This document shows positions 1 to 7,957 of a stretch of 50,656 bases of DNA, piece by piece. The stretch's first letter is position 1; each line of letters begins with the position of its first letter. Origin of the DNA: Nitrosomonas sp. Nm33 (GTDB taxonomy: Bacteria; Pseudomonadota; Gammaproteobacteria; Burkholderiales; Nitrosomonadaceae); the NCBI RefSeq assembly GCF_900107265.1, contig NZ_FNPJ01000015.1, positions 1 to 50,656 on the forward strand. The letters are read 5' to 3'. A program made the position numbers and the translations under genes. The notes under the pieces were generated by a model. That model was not told the DNA's origin. It saw only the letters and a list, made by a program, of their open reading frames with translations, and made no database searches.

Positions 1-251
1 TTCTGCGCCACGCCCAAACGTTTTGCTCGCTCGTACTGACAGGCATCGGGATAATCGAGAATATCCTGCCGCAATACATCAAGATCAATCTTGCGTTTGC
101 GAAACCCTTGAGGTTTGCGATCAACATGCTTGATCCAGCGAACAACGCTTGCTATACCCACATCAAACCGCGCTGCCACCTCGGCTATCGTAAGTCCTTC
201 TTTCTCTCGAACAGATAAGACTTTACGGCGAAAATCCAATGAATATGCCAT
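1..251 (-). CDS. IS630-family transposase, N-terminal part (runs off left edge)
   Basis: The complement reads from an ATG at 251-249 for 83 codons with no stop and leaves the window. The product starts MAYSLDFRRKVLSVREKEGL and has a helix-turn-helix (IAEVAARFDV followed by SVVRWIKH), typical of the N-terminal DNA-binding part of IS630/Tc1-mariner-type transposases. It is the same element as the broken copy at 20257-21025: the first residues match, but that copy has lost the segment between the helix-turn-helix and KRKIDL. The visible part looks undamaged, so this may be a live copy. The catalytic DDE domain is outside the window. Confidence 0.85.
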   Translation of the reverse strand, partial: MAYSLDFRRKVLSVREKEGLTIAEVAARFDVGIASVVRWIKHVDRKPQGFRKRKIDLDVLRQDILDYPDACQYERAKRLGVAQ

Positions 252-284
252 CCTTGCATTATAATCAAAATTATCTGGTTATGC

Positions 285-377
285 TATAAAAGTGGAAATG
301 GCGCGCTGAATGACCTGCAATACTGGTGAGAGCAGATGCGGATGGGCAGCGAATAGAACTCGTAGTGGAATCGGCAG
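285..377 (-). pseudogene. IS91-family transposase fragment
   Basis: About 30 codons on the complement read LPIPLRVLFAAHPHLL and then SPVLQVIQRAISTFI. This resembles the segment of IS91/IS1294-type rolling-circle (HUH, Y2) transposases that begins with a PIPLR motif and continues LTPVLQ. The fragment is cut on its upstream side exactly at the left inverted repeat of the IS481 element (378) and on its downstream side by the IS630 copy, where the frame stops at 279-281. Neither the zinc-finger region nor the catalytic tyrosines are present, so it is dead. The call rests on a short remembered motif. Confidence 0.5.
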
Positions 378-404
378 TGTAAGAATTTCTAGCGTTGTTT
401 ACAG
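378..404 (+). repeat. Left terminal inverted repeat of the IS481-type element
   Basis: 27 bp beginning TGTAAGAATTTCTAGC and ending GTTTACAG. It is the inverted partner of 1205-1231 with six mismatches, all in the middle section. Confidence 0.75.
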
Positions 405-424
405 TATTCTGAAGAATACTGTAA

Positions 425-1214
425 ATGAACATGTGCAAATATATAAGACTCACGCCACTTGATCGCCAAGAGCTGTGGAAGCTTTACCAAACTCGCTGCT
501 GGAAAGTGCCCCAACTTGCCGAATGCTTTCGGGTCTCAAGGCCTACGATCTGCACTGTTCTCAAACGGGCAAGGCTCAAGGAGCTTATTCCCCGCGACAG
601 TACCAATCAACGTTTTAAAAGAATCCAATACGGCCTCAAACGCTTAGCCAAGGTCGAGCAGTCCTCATCCAGGAACACTTGAAACGCGAAGCAAAGCGTT
701 ATAACAAGTCTTATCCCGGCGAACTCGTTCATTTCGATACTAAACGCCTACCTTTGCTCAAAGGCCAATCACCTACCCAACCCAGGGAATACCTGTTTGT
801 CGCGGTTGACGACTTCTCCCGAGAACTCTATGCAGCCATCTTGCCTGATAAAACCCAGAAAACTGTCATCGCCCAATGCCCTTGCCAGATCGATTACGCT
901 TATTCTGATAATGGCAAAGAATATAAAGGTACTGTGACAGTCATGCTTTCGCTAAGACTTGCAAAGCGCACGGCATCGGCCAGAAATTCACTCAAGTCAA
1001 TCGACCCCAAACCAACGGTAAAACTGAACGTGTTATCCACACTCTAATGCAAATGTGGCATGACAAGACCAACTTTAAAGACTGCACCGACCGGTAAATT
1101 CAACTCGGCCGCTTTATTAACTTTTATAACACTGTCAAACCACACAAGAGTTTGAATAACTCAACTCCTTATGAAATACTCCACCAGTATTTCAATCAAC
1201 CTCTCTGTAAATAA
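425..1214 (+). pseudogene. IS481-family transposase, frameshifted
   Basis: A DDE (rve-fold) transposase broken into several frames. The N-terminal helix-turn-helix part (from the ATG at 425, LTPLDRQELWKLYQ) runs to about 658. A one-base shift then leads to the next frame (VLIQEHLKREAKRYNKSY), which carries the first catalytic Asp in VHFDTKRLP and the second in YSDNGKEY. A second shift near 930-945 moves to a frame holding the catalytic Glu in PQTNGKTERV, followed by an in-frame TAA in TDR*IQLGRF and the C-terminus YNTVKPHKSL to the stop at 1212-1214. The gene fills the space between the inverted repeats, and its 3' end overlaps the right repeat. Two shifts and a stop make it non-functional. 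Confidence 0.85.
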
Positions 1215-1231
1215 CCCTGAGATTTCTTACA
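1205..1231 (-). repeat. Right terminal inverted repeat of the IS481-type element
   Basis: Read on the complement it begins TGTAAGAAATCTCAGG and ends TTTACAG, matching the left repeat at 21 of 27 positions. It includes the last codons and stop of the transposase pseudogene. Confidence 0.75.
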
Positions 1232-1241
1232 AAACATTAAA

Positions 1242-1491
1242 CCTAAATTCCTCAGTTGAAGACTCCTAAATCGCTCAAGAACCCTATTGATTAAGGTTCT
1301 TTGAAAGATCCATGGCATTACCAATCAGATGAGATTTTAGTGAAATAATCAAAATCTGCTGAAAGTGTTGCCACACCTTGCTCTCAGCTTGTTTACTGTA
1401 ACTGAGGAGCAGTTAACATTTTTGGCTGTGAACCGTTGATAGTACTAGATTGCAGCTATTTTCATTCTAAATTCCAACTGAGGAATTTAGG
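1242..1491 (+). mobile_element. 250-bp MITE with IS1380-like ends, copy 1
   Basis: A non-coding element with perfect 17-bp terminal inverted repeats: CCTAAATTCCTCAGTTG at 1242-1258 and its complement at 1475-1491. It is flanked by the 5-bp direct repeat TTAAA (1237-1241 and 1492-1496). A second copy of identical length lies in inverse orientation at 19679-19928, and the two differ at only five positions. The ends resemble what I recall for IS1380-family elements (ISEcp1 ends in GGAATTTAGG-type repeats and makes 5-bp duplications). That suggests mobilisation in trans by an IS1380-type transposase, which is not in this window. Confidence 0.85.
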
Positions 1492-1496
1492 TTAAA

Positions 1497-2173
1497 ATGC
1501 ACGACTGGCGATACTTTCTTCGGAGCCGCAAATACATGATCTAAATAGCCCTCCCATCGTGCAGGGTTACTTTTATCAACCCCTTCGTGAAGAAAAGCGT
1601 AATCCAGTACGACTTCTATTCTCTGTCTTACCCTGGAGGCCGTTTCCGTCTTACCTTTCCAGATTGGATTGAGGACTGCTTTGACATCATCAACACCAAT
1701 ATGAGTTACTGATTGGGGCTGTAGTAGATTAGCTTAGTTGATAAGCTAATCTACTACAGCCCCTACTGATTTTATCTCCGATGAATGGAAATGCGTACTG
1801 CTCAAGTGTGTTTATCCATTGACTTGCATGCTTACTATTGCGCCAGCCTGCTTTTTTATGGCCTTATACACTCACGCGCGTATTCAGAAAAAGTCTTGCT
1901 AGGTTTTTCTATCCGCAATACTTCTTTAGGTGATTGTCCGTGGAAGATTGCACGACGCATGTCATTGGCTGTTTCACGTGCTTCTGCCAGGGTTCTATCA
2001 TCTGTTGAGCCTAATCCAAGCTCGATTGGTCGACCATTTTGCTTATATCGGAATACCCAACTTCGAGAACCTGATTCCCTTACCCGTAACAGAAGATTAC
2101 CACCATTTGAATGTGTGCCAGGTGGAAGTGAGTTAATTTGAACTGCTTTGAGTTTTTTGACTTCTCTTGCCAT
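1497..2173 (-). pseudogene. P4-type tyrosine integrase, decayed
   Basis: The complement starts with ATG at 2173-2171 (MAREVKKLKAVQINSLPPGT), an N-terminal DUF4102-type arm-binding domain of P4-like integrases, open to about 1864. A frameshift there leads to KKAGWRNSKHASQWINTLEQY and FPFIGDKI, then a 49-bp palindrome insertion. Past it, in another frame, come THIGVDDVKAVLNPIWKGKT and NPARWEGYLDHVFAAPKK, ending at the MITE near 1497. The C-terminal catalytic domain (R..HxxR..Y) is missing. The gene lies 135 bp from the 3' end of tRNA-Ser, the usual place for an integrase that uses a tRNA as its attachment site. It marks a former genomic island. Confidence 0.85.
1715..1763. mobile_element. 49-bp perfect palindrome with 8-bp target duplication
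   Basis: Two perfectly complementary 22-nt arms (1715-1736 and 1742-1763, outer end GGGGCTGTAGTAG) around a 5-nt loop GTTGA. It is flanked on both sides by the direct repeat TACTGATT (1707-1714 and 1764-1771). Integrase-like coding sequence continues on either side, so it is an insertion into the integrase. It has no coding capacity. The GGGGCTGT ends and 8-bp duplication recall IS1595/IS1016-type elements, but that assignment is a guess. Confidence 0.8.
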
Positions 2174-2308
2174 CTCGTCTTTCCATCCGTCTTTCCCTAA
2201 ATGTAGGATGGTAGTATATTTTTTGAGACGATTTTGGACAAACTATTTACTAAGTAGCTTATTTTATCAACACTTTAACACTTCTTTGGATAGTGTTGGA
2301 TTAAGTGT

Positions 2309-2401
2309 TGGCGGAGAGAGAGGGATTCGAACCCTCGATAAGCTTTTTGTGCCTATACTCCCTTAGCAGGGGAGCGCCTTCGACCACTCGGCCATCTCTC
2401 C
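2309..2401 (-). tRNA. tRNA-Ser (anticodon GCU)
   Basis: On the complement the 93-nt gene starts GGAGAGATGGCCGAGTGG and ends TCTCTCCGCCA, so the 7-bp acceptor stem pairs and CCA is encoded. The anticodon loop reads CTGCTAA (anticodon GCT), the long variable arm typical of tRNA-Ser is present, and the T loop is GGTTCGAATCC. The integrase remnant at 1497-2173 follows its 3' end, so this gene was probably the attachment site of the lost island. Confidence 0.95.
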
Positions 2402-2465
2402 TTAGAGCCGCAAGAATAGCGGGTTAAGAATGCCAGGTCAAATTTTTTATGACTTCTCGCAAATT

Positions 2466-3695
2466 TTATTGAGCTTGATCTAAATCAAAAGCCTTATGAA
2501 GAACCCTGACTGCAAGTTCCATATATTTTTCGTCCACTACGACTGATATCTTAATTTCTGAAGTTGTAATCATCTGAATATTGATTCCCTCTTCAGCCAA
2601 GACACGAAACATCTTACTAGCAATACCTGCATGCGAACGCATTCCCACACCCACTACTGAAACTTTGGCAATCTTATCACCACCAATGACATCTCGTGCA
2701 CCAATATGAGGCAAAATCTTATCCCTCAATATGTTCATTGTATTGGTAAATTCATTACGATTGACAGTAAAGGAAAAATCAGTGGTTCCATCGTGGCTCA
2801 CATTCTGAATAATCATATCCACGTCAATATTGGCATCAGCAACAGGACCAAGAATTTGGTAAGCAACACCTGGATGATCTGGCGCACCCAGTATAGTTAT
2901 TTTTGCTTCATCGCGATTAAAAGCAATGCCTGAAATTACAGCCTGTTCCATATTATTATCTTCCTCAAAAGTGATCAGTGTACCTTCTCCATCTTCTTCA
3001 AAGCTAGAAAGCACTCTGAGCTTAACTTTGTATTTGCCGGCAAATTCAACTGAACGTATTTGTAATACCTTAGAACCGAGGCTTGCCATTTCGAGCATCT
3101 CTTCAAAGGTAATTGTTTTCAATCGCCTTGCTTCTGGTACGATTCGAGGGTCGGTTGTATAAATACCATTCACATCCGTGTATATCTGACATTCATCGGC
3201 CTTAAGCGCTGCCGCAAGCGCCACGCCAGTAGTATCCGACCCCCCTCGCCCTAACGTGGTAATATTATTAGCTTCATCGATGCCTTGAAAACCTGCAACC
3301 ACCACAACGTATCCCGCTTTAAGATCAGCCCGAATTCTGTCTTCATCTATTTTTAGAATTCGGGCTTTGGTGTGCGCGCTATCAGTTAATATTCCAACTT
3401 GTCCACCTGTATAACTCTTAGCTTTAATATTAAGTTCCTTCAACGCCATCGCTAATAATGCAATGGTAACTTGTTCACCAGTAGAAACCATTACATCAAG
3501 CTCACGAGGATCAGGATGAGCTTGAATTTCTTTAGCTAATGAAATAAGGCGATTAGTTTCTCCACTCATAGCAGAAACAACCACAACTAATTCGTGACCC
3601 TGAGTAAAGTATTTAGCAACACGCCGGGCTACATTTTTGATACGCTCGGTACTACCAACCGATGTCCCACCATATTTTTGAACGAGAAGAGCCAC
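2466..3695 (-). CDS. lysC: Aspartate kinase
   Basis: 409 aa. Phosphorylates aspartate in the first step to lysine, threonine, methionine and diaminopimelate. The N-terminus carries the kinase signature KYGGTSVGS; GRGGSDTTGVALAAAL and ECQIYTDVNGIYTTDPR form the amino-acid-kinase active site (residues 1-235). Two ACT regulatory domains follow (about 265-335 and 345-405) and probably bind the feedback inhibitor. An internal Met at the second-domain boundary (MEQAVISGIAF) is where alpha/beta-type aspartokinases such as that of Bacillus start a separate beta subunit; whether it is used here is unknown. Length and domain order are normal. The tRNA-Ser gene follows on the same strand. Confidence 0.97.
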   Translation of the reverse strand: MALLVQKYGGTSVGSTERIKNVARRVAKYFTQGHELVVVVSAMSGETNRLISLAKEIQAHPDPRELDVMVSTGEQVTIALLAMALKELNIKAKSYTGGQVGILTDSAHTKARILKIDEDRIRADLKAGYVVVVAGFQGIDEANNITTLGRGGSDTTGVALAAALKADECQIYTDVNGIYTTDPRIVPEARRLKTITFEEMLEMASLGSKVLQIRSVEFAGKYKVKLRVLSSFEEDGEGTLITFEEDNNMEQAVISGIAFNRDEAKITILGAPDHPGVAYQILGPVADANIDVDMIIQNVSHDGTTDFSFTVNRNEFTNTMNILRDKILPHIGARDVIGGDKIAKVSVVGVGMRSHAGIASKMFRVLAEEGINIQMITTSEIKISVVVDEKYMELAVRVLHKAFDLDQAQ

Positions 3696-3881
3696 TTAAT
3701 TAACCAATTTTACTAGAAATGGAAACAATCAAAATTAACTTTGAGATTTTACACATTTCTTGGAAAGAACACTATCTTCTTACTATAAATTCAAATAAAA
3801 AAACACTTGCGAAATCGTTATGCTGGCTTGTAATATCCCAATAAAGCTCTTTATTGTCTCAATACAAACTGGTAACAAAGA

Positions 3882-4322
3882 ATGGCCGATCAGAATTATA
3901 TAATCAGACAGCAGGATAAAAATGCTGCGGTAAGCTTTATTGATAATCAAATAGCTAGTAATTCACATTGGTTAACTATGGACGATACCCAATGCCTAAG
4001 TGCTGAACTTGAGTATCAAAATGTCAGACATGACTCTATAGCTTTGAATGAGTGGTGTCAAAAATGGTTGAATGAAACCCAGTGGGTACAGTTAAAGAAT
4101 GCGATTTCTATTGCAAGAGATCAGATTGAAAATCAAAAATATAGACCGCCACTTAAAAATATCGGCATAACGTATACAGCATGGCAAATTCTTTCTGAAT
4201 TGGCAAAGCATGATGGCGTGACAGTTTCTGAAGTCATCATCAACAGACTGGGAAGTAACTGGTTAAATTTATATAATGGCGCAGAAACTGGTAACTATAG
4301 TAATAAATCAAATCAATCCTGA
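3882..4322 (+). CDS. Hypothetical protein with a MatP-like ribbon-helix-helix C-terminus
   Basis: 146 aa, no signal peptide or membrane segment. Residues about 100-128 (ITYTAWQILSELAKHDGVTV followed by SEVIINRL) have the pattern of a ribbon-helix-helix DNA-binding fold. They resemble from memory the C-terminus of E. coli MatP (a strand, then [20 protein letters not shown]). The preceding stretch LNEWCQKWLNETQWVQLKNA also resembles MatP's four-helix-bundle region. MatP organises the chromosome terminus in enterobacteria; whether this protein does so here is untested. It precedes ubiJ by 160 bp on the same strand. No strong Shine-Dalgarno sequence is visible before the ATG. Confidence 0.55.
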   Translation: MADQNYIIRQQDKNAAVSFIDNQIASNSHWLTMDDTQCLSAELEYQNVRHDSIALNEWCQKWLNETQWVQLKNAISIARDQIENQKYRPPLKNIGITYTAWQILSELAKHDGVTVSEVIINRLGSNWLNLYNGAETGNYSNKSNQS

Positions 4323-4482
4323 TATAAATCCATAAATATGGTCTTTAACTACTTTAGATAAAATTGATTCGAAATTACGTTGTCACAATAAGTTTCACTA
4401 TACGATAAGCAATCTTTTAGCTTAAGAAACAATCTCATTGCCTGCATAGTACAACCAATAAGTCATAATTATTCAATTATTT

Positions 4483-5094
4483 ATGTTACCATCTATTGCC
4501 ATTGCTGCATTTAATCATGTATTAGACGGAGAGTCATGGGCATGTAACCGTCTACAATCTTTCGCAGGCAAATCTACTTATCTTTCCATTTTCCCACTAA
4601 TTGATTTGAATATCGTGATACAAACTGATGGGAAATTAGCAATAGCCTCTCCAGTTAATACCAGCACAGATACTACCCTTATTGTTGCTCCAAATTTGCT
4701 ACCGCGTCTGATTTCTCGCGATGAAAGTGCTTTTGATGAAATCAAGATTATGGGAGATACCACATTTGCCAATGAATTATTATTCATTGGCAAAAATCTG
4801 CATTGGGATATCGAGCAAGATATAAGTTCCATTTTTGGCGATGTGCTTGCTCACCGTATGGTTAAAGCTGGACAAAATTTGATTCATTGGCAATCAGAAA
4901 GCATGCTTAATCTATCTCAAGTGCTGATCGAATATCTTACAGAAGAAAAATCTGTTTTATCCAACCATACTGATATTGATCGCTTAACTATTGAAGTAAA
5001 TTTATTACAAGATCACGTAACACATCTGGAAAAACGAATTTATCGTTTAATCAATCTATTACCCTTCAAAGCAGAAAAAAACATTTCTTTATAA
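4483..5094 (+). CDS. ubiJ: Ubiquinone biosynthesis accessory factor UbiJ (SCP2 domain)
   Basis: 203 aa. The N-terminal half (to about residue 115) is an SCP2-like lipid-binding domain, including LSIFPLIDLNIVIQTDGKL and TTFANELLFIGKNLHWD followed by the DISSIFGDVLAHRM motif seen in UbiJ/YigP. The C-terminus is helical and coiled-coil-like (VNLLQDHVTHLEKRI). UbiJ is thought to hold hydrophobic ubiquinone intermediates within the Ubi complex together with UbiK. ubiB follows 94 bp downstream, the usual association; the ubiK homologue lies at 32766-33047. Confidence 0.85.
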   Translation: MLPSIAIAAFNHVLDGESWACNRLQSFAGKSTYLSIFPLIDLNIVIQTDGKLAIASPVNTSTDTTLIVAPNLLPRLISRDESAFDEIKIMGDTTFANELLFIGKNLHWDIEQDISSIFGDVLAHRMVKAGQNLIHWQSESMLNLSQVLIEYLTEEKSVLSNHTDIDRLTIEVNLLQDHVTHLEKRIYRLINLLPFKAEKNISL

Positions 5095-5188
5095 ATAGGG
5101 AGTAATGAACTGACTTAGAATAGAGTGAATAATAATTATTAATTCTACCCTTCCTCTTATTTATATTCTTTGTCAGTCATAAGAATAA

Positions 5189-6715
5189 ATGCGAATTTTT
5201 CGCCTCATAAAAATTATTCTAATCGGATTCTATTTTGGCTTAGATGACATTTTACTTAGCCATCCTCGTTTGCGATTATTGCGACCACTAACCAAATTAG
5301 TGCCATTCAGGGCGCGTCTCAAATTACCTCCTGCTATGCGTTTACGTCTGGCACTGGAAAAACTGGGACCCATTTTTATCAAATTTGGTCAAATGCTCTC
5401 CACTCGCCGGGATTTATTAGCGCAGGATTTTGCTGATGAACTAGCAAAACTCCAGGATCAAGTCCCTCCGTTTCCTTCCGATTTAGCCGTTGCTACGTTA
5501 GAAAAAGTTTATGAAAAACCAATCAATGAAGTATTTTTTAAATTTGAAAAACAACCCGTAGCCAGCGCATCAGTCGCTCAAGTTCATTTTGCAACTTTAT
5601 ATAATGGTACAGAAGTTGCCGTCAAAATTTTACGCCCAGATATCGCGCCTGTCATTGCGCATGATGTTGCATTAATGGAAACAGGCGCATGGTTACTTGA
5701 AGCGGTCTGGCCAGATGGTAAACGCTTAAAGTTACGTGAAGTGGTAACAGAATTTGCACGCCACTTGGAAGATGAACTCGATTTAATTCGTGAAGCAGCC
5801 AATTGCAGCCAATTGCGGCGCAATTTTTTAGATTCTTCCTTATTATTCGTTCCGGAAGTTTATTGGGACTATTGTCATTCAGAAGTCATGGTTATGGAAC
5901 GTGTGCAGGGTATACCCATTAGCCATGTCAGCACACTTCGTGAGTATGACATTGATATTCCCCAACTTGCCCGTGTTGGCGTTGAAATTTTTTTTACACA
6001 AGTATTCCGGGATGGTTATTTTCATGCTGACATGCACCCTGGTAATATTTTTGTCGGATTGGATGGGCGCTACATTGCAGTAGATTTCGGCATTATGGGA
6101 ACGCTCAGTGATGAGGATAAAAATTATCTGGCACAAAATTTTCTAGGCTTCTTTCGTCGTGACTACAGACGTGTAGCGCAAGCGCATATCGAAGCAGGCT
6201 GGGCACCAAGAACTACGCGTGTCGATGATTTTGAGGCTGCCATTCGCGCTGTTTGTGAACCGATTTTTGATAGACCATTAAAGGAAATCTACTTTGGACG
6301 TGTTCTGTTGCGATTGTTTCAGGTTTCACGCCAATTTAATGTAGAAATTCAACCTCAACTCGTATTGCTGCAAAAAACCCTGCTCAATATTGAAGGACTC
6401 GGGCGTGATCTTGATCCCGATCTCGATTTATGGAAAACAGCTAAACCATTCTTGGAAAGCTGGATGTCGGAGCAAGTTGGCTGGCGTGGTTTAATAGGCC
6501 ATATTCAAAAAGAAGCACCTAACTGGGCGACGATGCTGCCAGAATTTCCACGCTTGTTACACTACCAGCTAGGCCAAGAACGTGTTCTAGTAATGGAAGA
6601 CAGGCTTGCTGAACTGGTTGCACAAGAAAAAAAACAAAGTCGTTTACTTGCCTTAGTGGCGGTATTGCTTGCGGCACTCCTTGCCACCCTAGTATTCACA
6701 CAGATCTATCTCTAA
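5189..6715 (+). CDS. ubiB: Ubiquinone biosynthesis protein UbiB (ABC1/ADCK atypical kinase family)
   Basis: 508 aa, normal for UbiB. The family's KxGQ motif appears in [15 protein letters not shown], the ala-rich replacement of the P-loop in ASASVAQVH, the catalytic-loop region in [13 protein letters not shown] and the metal-binding DFG equivalent in VDFGIMG. The C-terminus ends in a hydrophobic segment ([18 protein letters not shown]) that anchors it to the inner membrane. The family has ATPase activity needed for aerobic coenzyme Q synthesis, possibly for extracting lipid precursors from the membrane. It probably shares a transcript with ubiJ. A short ACCCA/TGGGT hairpin lies 25 bp after the stop. 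Confidence 0.95.
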   Translation: MRIFRLIKIILIGFYFGLDDILLSHPRLRLLRPLTKLVPFRARLKLPPAMRLRLALEKLGPIFIKFGQMLSTRRDLLAQDFADELAKLQDQVPPFPSDLAVATLEKVYEKPINEVFFKFEKQPVASASVAQVHFATLYNGTEVAVKILRPDIAPVIAHDVALMETGAWLLEAVWPDGKRLKLREVVTEFARHLEDELDLIREAANCSQLRRNFLDSSLLFVPEVYWDYCHSEVMVMERVQGIPISHVSTLREYDIDIPQLARVGVEIFFTQVFRDGYFHADMHPGNIFVGLDGRYIAVDFGIMGTLSDEDKNYLAQNFLGFFRRDYRRVAQAHIEAGWAPRTTRVDDFEAAIRAVCEPIFDRPLKEIYFGRVLLRLFQVSRQFNVEIQPQLVLLQKTLLNIEGLGRDLDPDLDLWKTAKPFLESWMSEQVGWRGLIGHIQKEAPNWATMLPEFPRLLHYQLGQERVLVMEDRLAELVAQEKKQSRLLALVAVLLAALLATLVFTQIYL

Positions 6716-6961
6716 AGTAGAAAAATTAGATTTGCTAAAACCCATTTTTGGGTGATAAGGTTATGACGCTTTTTGAAACTTGCAATGTAGTTCAGCACTT
6801 TGCTAATTAATCATATTGCGATCGATAATGTTAGCTTACGTATCAACTCTGATAAATTTTTTATCCTGGCAAAGCAATCCTCAAAATACTTCAGGAACTG
6901 AATTACAAACAGAGATGGCTACTTAGTCAGTTATGGACCGAAATCAAATTGAGATAACTCG

Positions 6962-7270
6962 ATGACTTATTATCAAAAACATGTTTTTTTCTGCGTCAAT
7001 CAACGTAAAGCCGGCGAAGCCTGCTGTAACAACCACAACGCTCAAGCAATGCGTGATTATGCAAAAGACCGAATTAAAGCACTTGATCTTAGTGGGAAAG
7101 GGAAAATTCGCATTAACAACGCTGGCTGCCTTGATCGTTGTAACGAAGGACCTGTCATTGTGGTTTACCCAGAAGAAATTTGGTACACCTATGTTGACCA
7201 GGAAGATATTGATGAGATTATTGATGAGCATTTGATTAACGGCCGTATCGTTGAACGTCTGAGAATTTGA
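6962..7270 (+). CDS. Thioredoxin-like [2Fe-2S] ferredoxin
   Basis: 102 aa. Starts YYQKHVFFCVNQRKAGEACC and has the second cysteine pair in NNAGCLDRCNEGP. The spacing (C-x8-C ... C-x3-C) is that of thioredoxin-fold [2Fe-2S] ferredoxins of the NuoE/Shethna type (Pfam 2Fe-2S_thioredx). The role is probably electron transfer or Fe-S-linked redox, with partner unknown. The next gene overlaps its stop by 3 nt, implying translational coupling. Start chosen as the first ATG. Confidence 0.85.
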   Translation: MTYYQKHVFFCVNQRKAGEACCNNHNAQAMRDYAKDRIKALDLSGKGKIRINNAGCLDRCNEGPVIVVYPEEIWYTYVDQEDIDEIIDEHLINGRIVERLRI

Positions 7271-7938
7271 GCCTTACCACCTCAATTTTTATCAGATCAA
7301 TAGATTTGAAAATACCGACTGAACATAAGTTATTTATTAAGGGTCCAGCTGGCAAACTGGAAACAATTGTCTTAGTTCCAGCTTCCAAACCTCGCGGAAT
7401 TGCCATTATTGCTCATCCGCATCCGCTTTACCATGGCAATATGGATAATAAAATCGTATATATTCTCTCCAAAGCATTGATTGAATCTGGTTATATCACA
7501 GTTAAATTCAATTTTAGAGGGGCAGGTGCGAGTGAAGGAAATCATGCCGAAGGTATCGGAGAAGTGGAAGATGTGCTGGCAATTACTCAAGCTATTCGTC
7601 ATCAATATGACATTGTCCCCTATCAATTACCATTATTACTCGCCGGCTTTTCCTTCGGTGGGGCCATACAAGCCTACGCTGCACAACAACTTAACCCCCA
7701 AAAATTAGTGCTCATTGCACCTTCTGTTGACCGACTGAATGCACCAGCTGTAATCAATCATGCAGATAGCGTACTCATCGTACATGGCGACCAGGATGAT
7801 ATTGTTCCCCTCCGTTCTGTTCTTGATTGGGCCACACCGCAAATAATTCCAGTTGTCGTCATTCCAGGGGCTGAGCATTTCTTTCATGGAAAACTCTCTA
7901 TCCTTAAACAAGTAATCTTAAATGCCTGTCAAATTTAG
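7267..7938 (+). CDS. Alpha/beta hydrolase (PhaC/YsgA-like small hydrolase)
   Basis: 223 aa. Alpha/beta-hydrolase fold with the oxyanion region AHPHPLYHGNMDNK, the nucleophile elbow GFSFGG (Ser), an acidic residue in VHGDQDDIVP and the catalytic His in PGAEHFFHGK. This matches the COG2945-type family often found beside the small ferredoxin. The start is a TTG at 7267 that overlaps the previous stop; a second in-frame TTG at 7306 (LKIPTEHKLF) is also possible and would give a protein closer to the conserved core. No signal peptide, so cytoplasmic. The substrate is unknown. Confidence 0.85.
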   Translation: MSLTTSIFIRSIDLKIPTEHKLFIKGPAGKLETIVLVPASKPRGIAIIAHPHPLYHGNMDNKIVYILSKALIESGYITVKFNFRGAGASEGNHAEGIGEVEDVLAITQAIRHQYDIVPYQLPLLLAGFSFGGAIQAYAAQQLNPQKLVLIAPSVDRLNAPAVINHADSVLIVHGDQDDIVPLRSVLDWATPQIIPVVVIPGAEHFFHGKLSILKQVILNACQI

Positions 7939-7957
7939 TTTATTCCTCGTAATTCTT

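Larger units (their letters stand above)
378..1231 (+). mobile_element. IS481-family insertion sequence (degenerate, both ends present)
   Basis: An 854-bp element bounded by imperfect 27-bp inverted repeats at 378-404 and 1205-1231. They match at 21 of 27 positions, and both begin TGTAAGAA at the outer edge and end TTTACAG at the inner edge. It contains a single frameshifted transposase gene. I see no clear target duplication: the left flank ends GGCAG and the right flank starts AAACA. It interrupts the IS91 fragment on its left and lies 10 bp from a MITE on its right. Confidence 0.75.
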
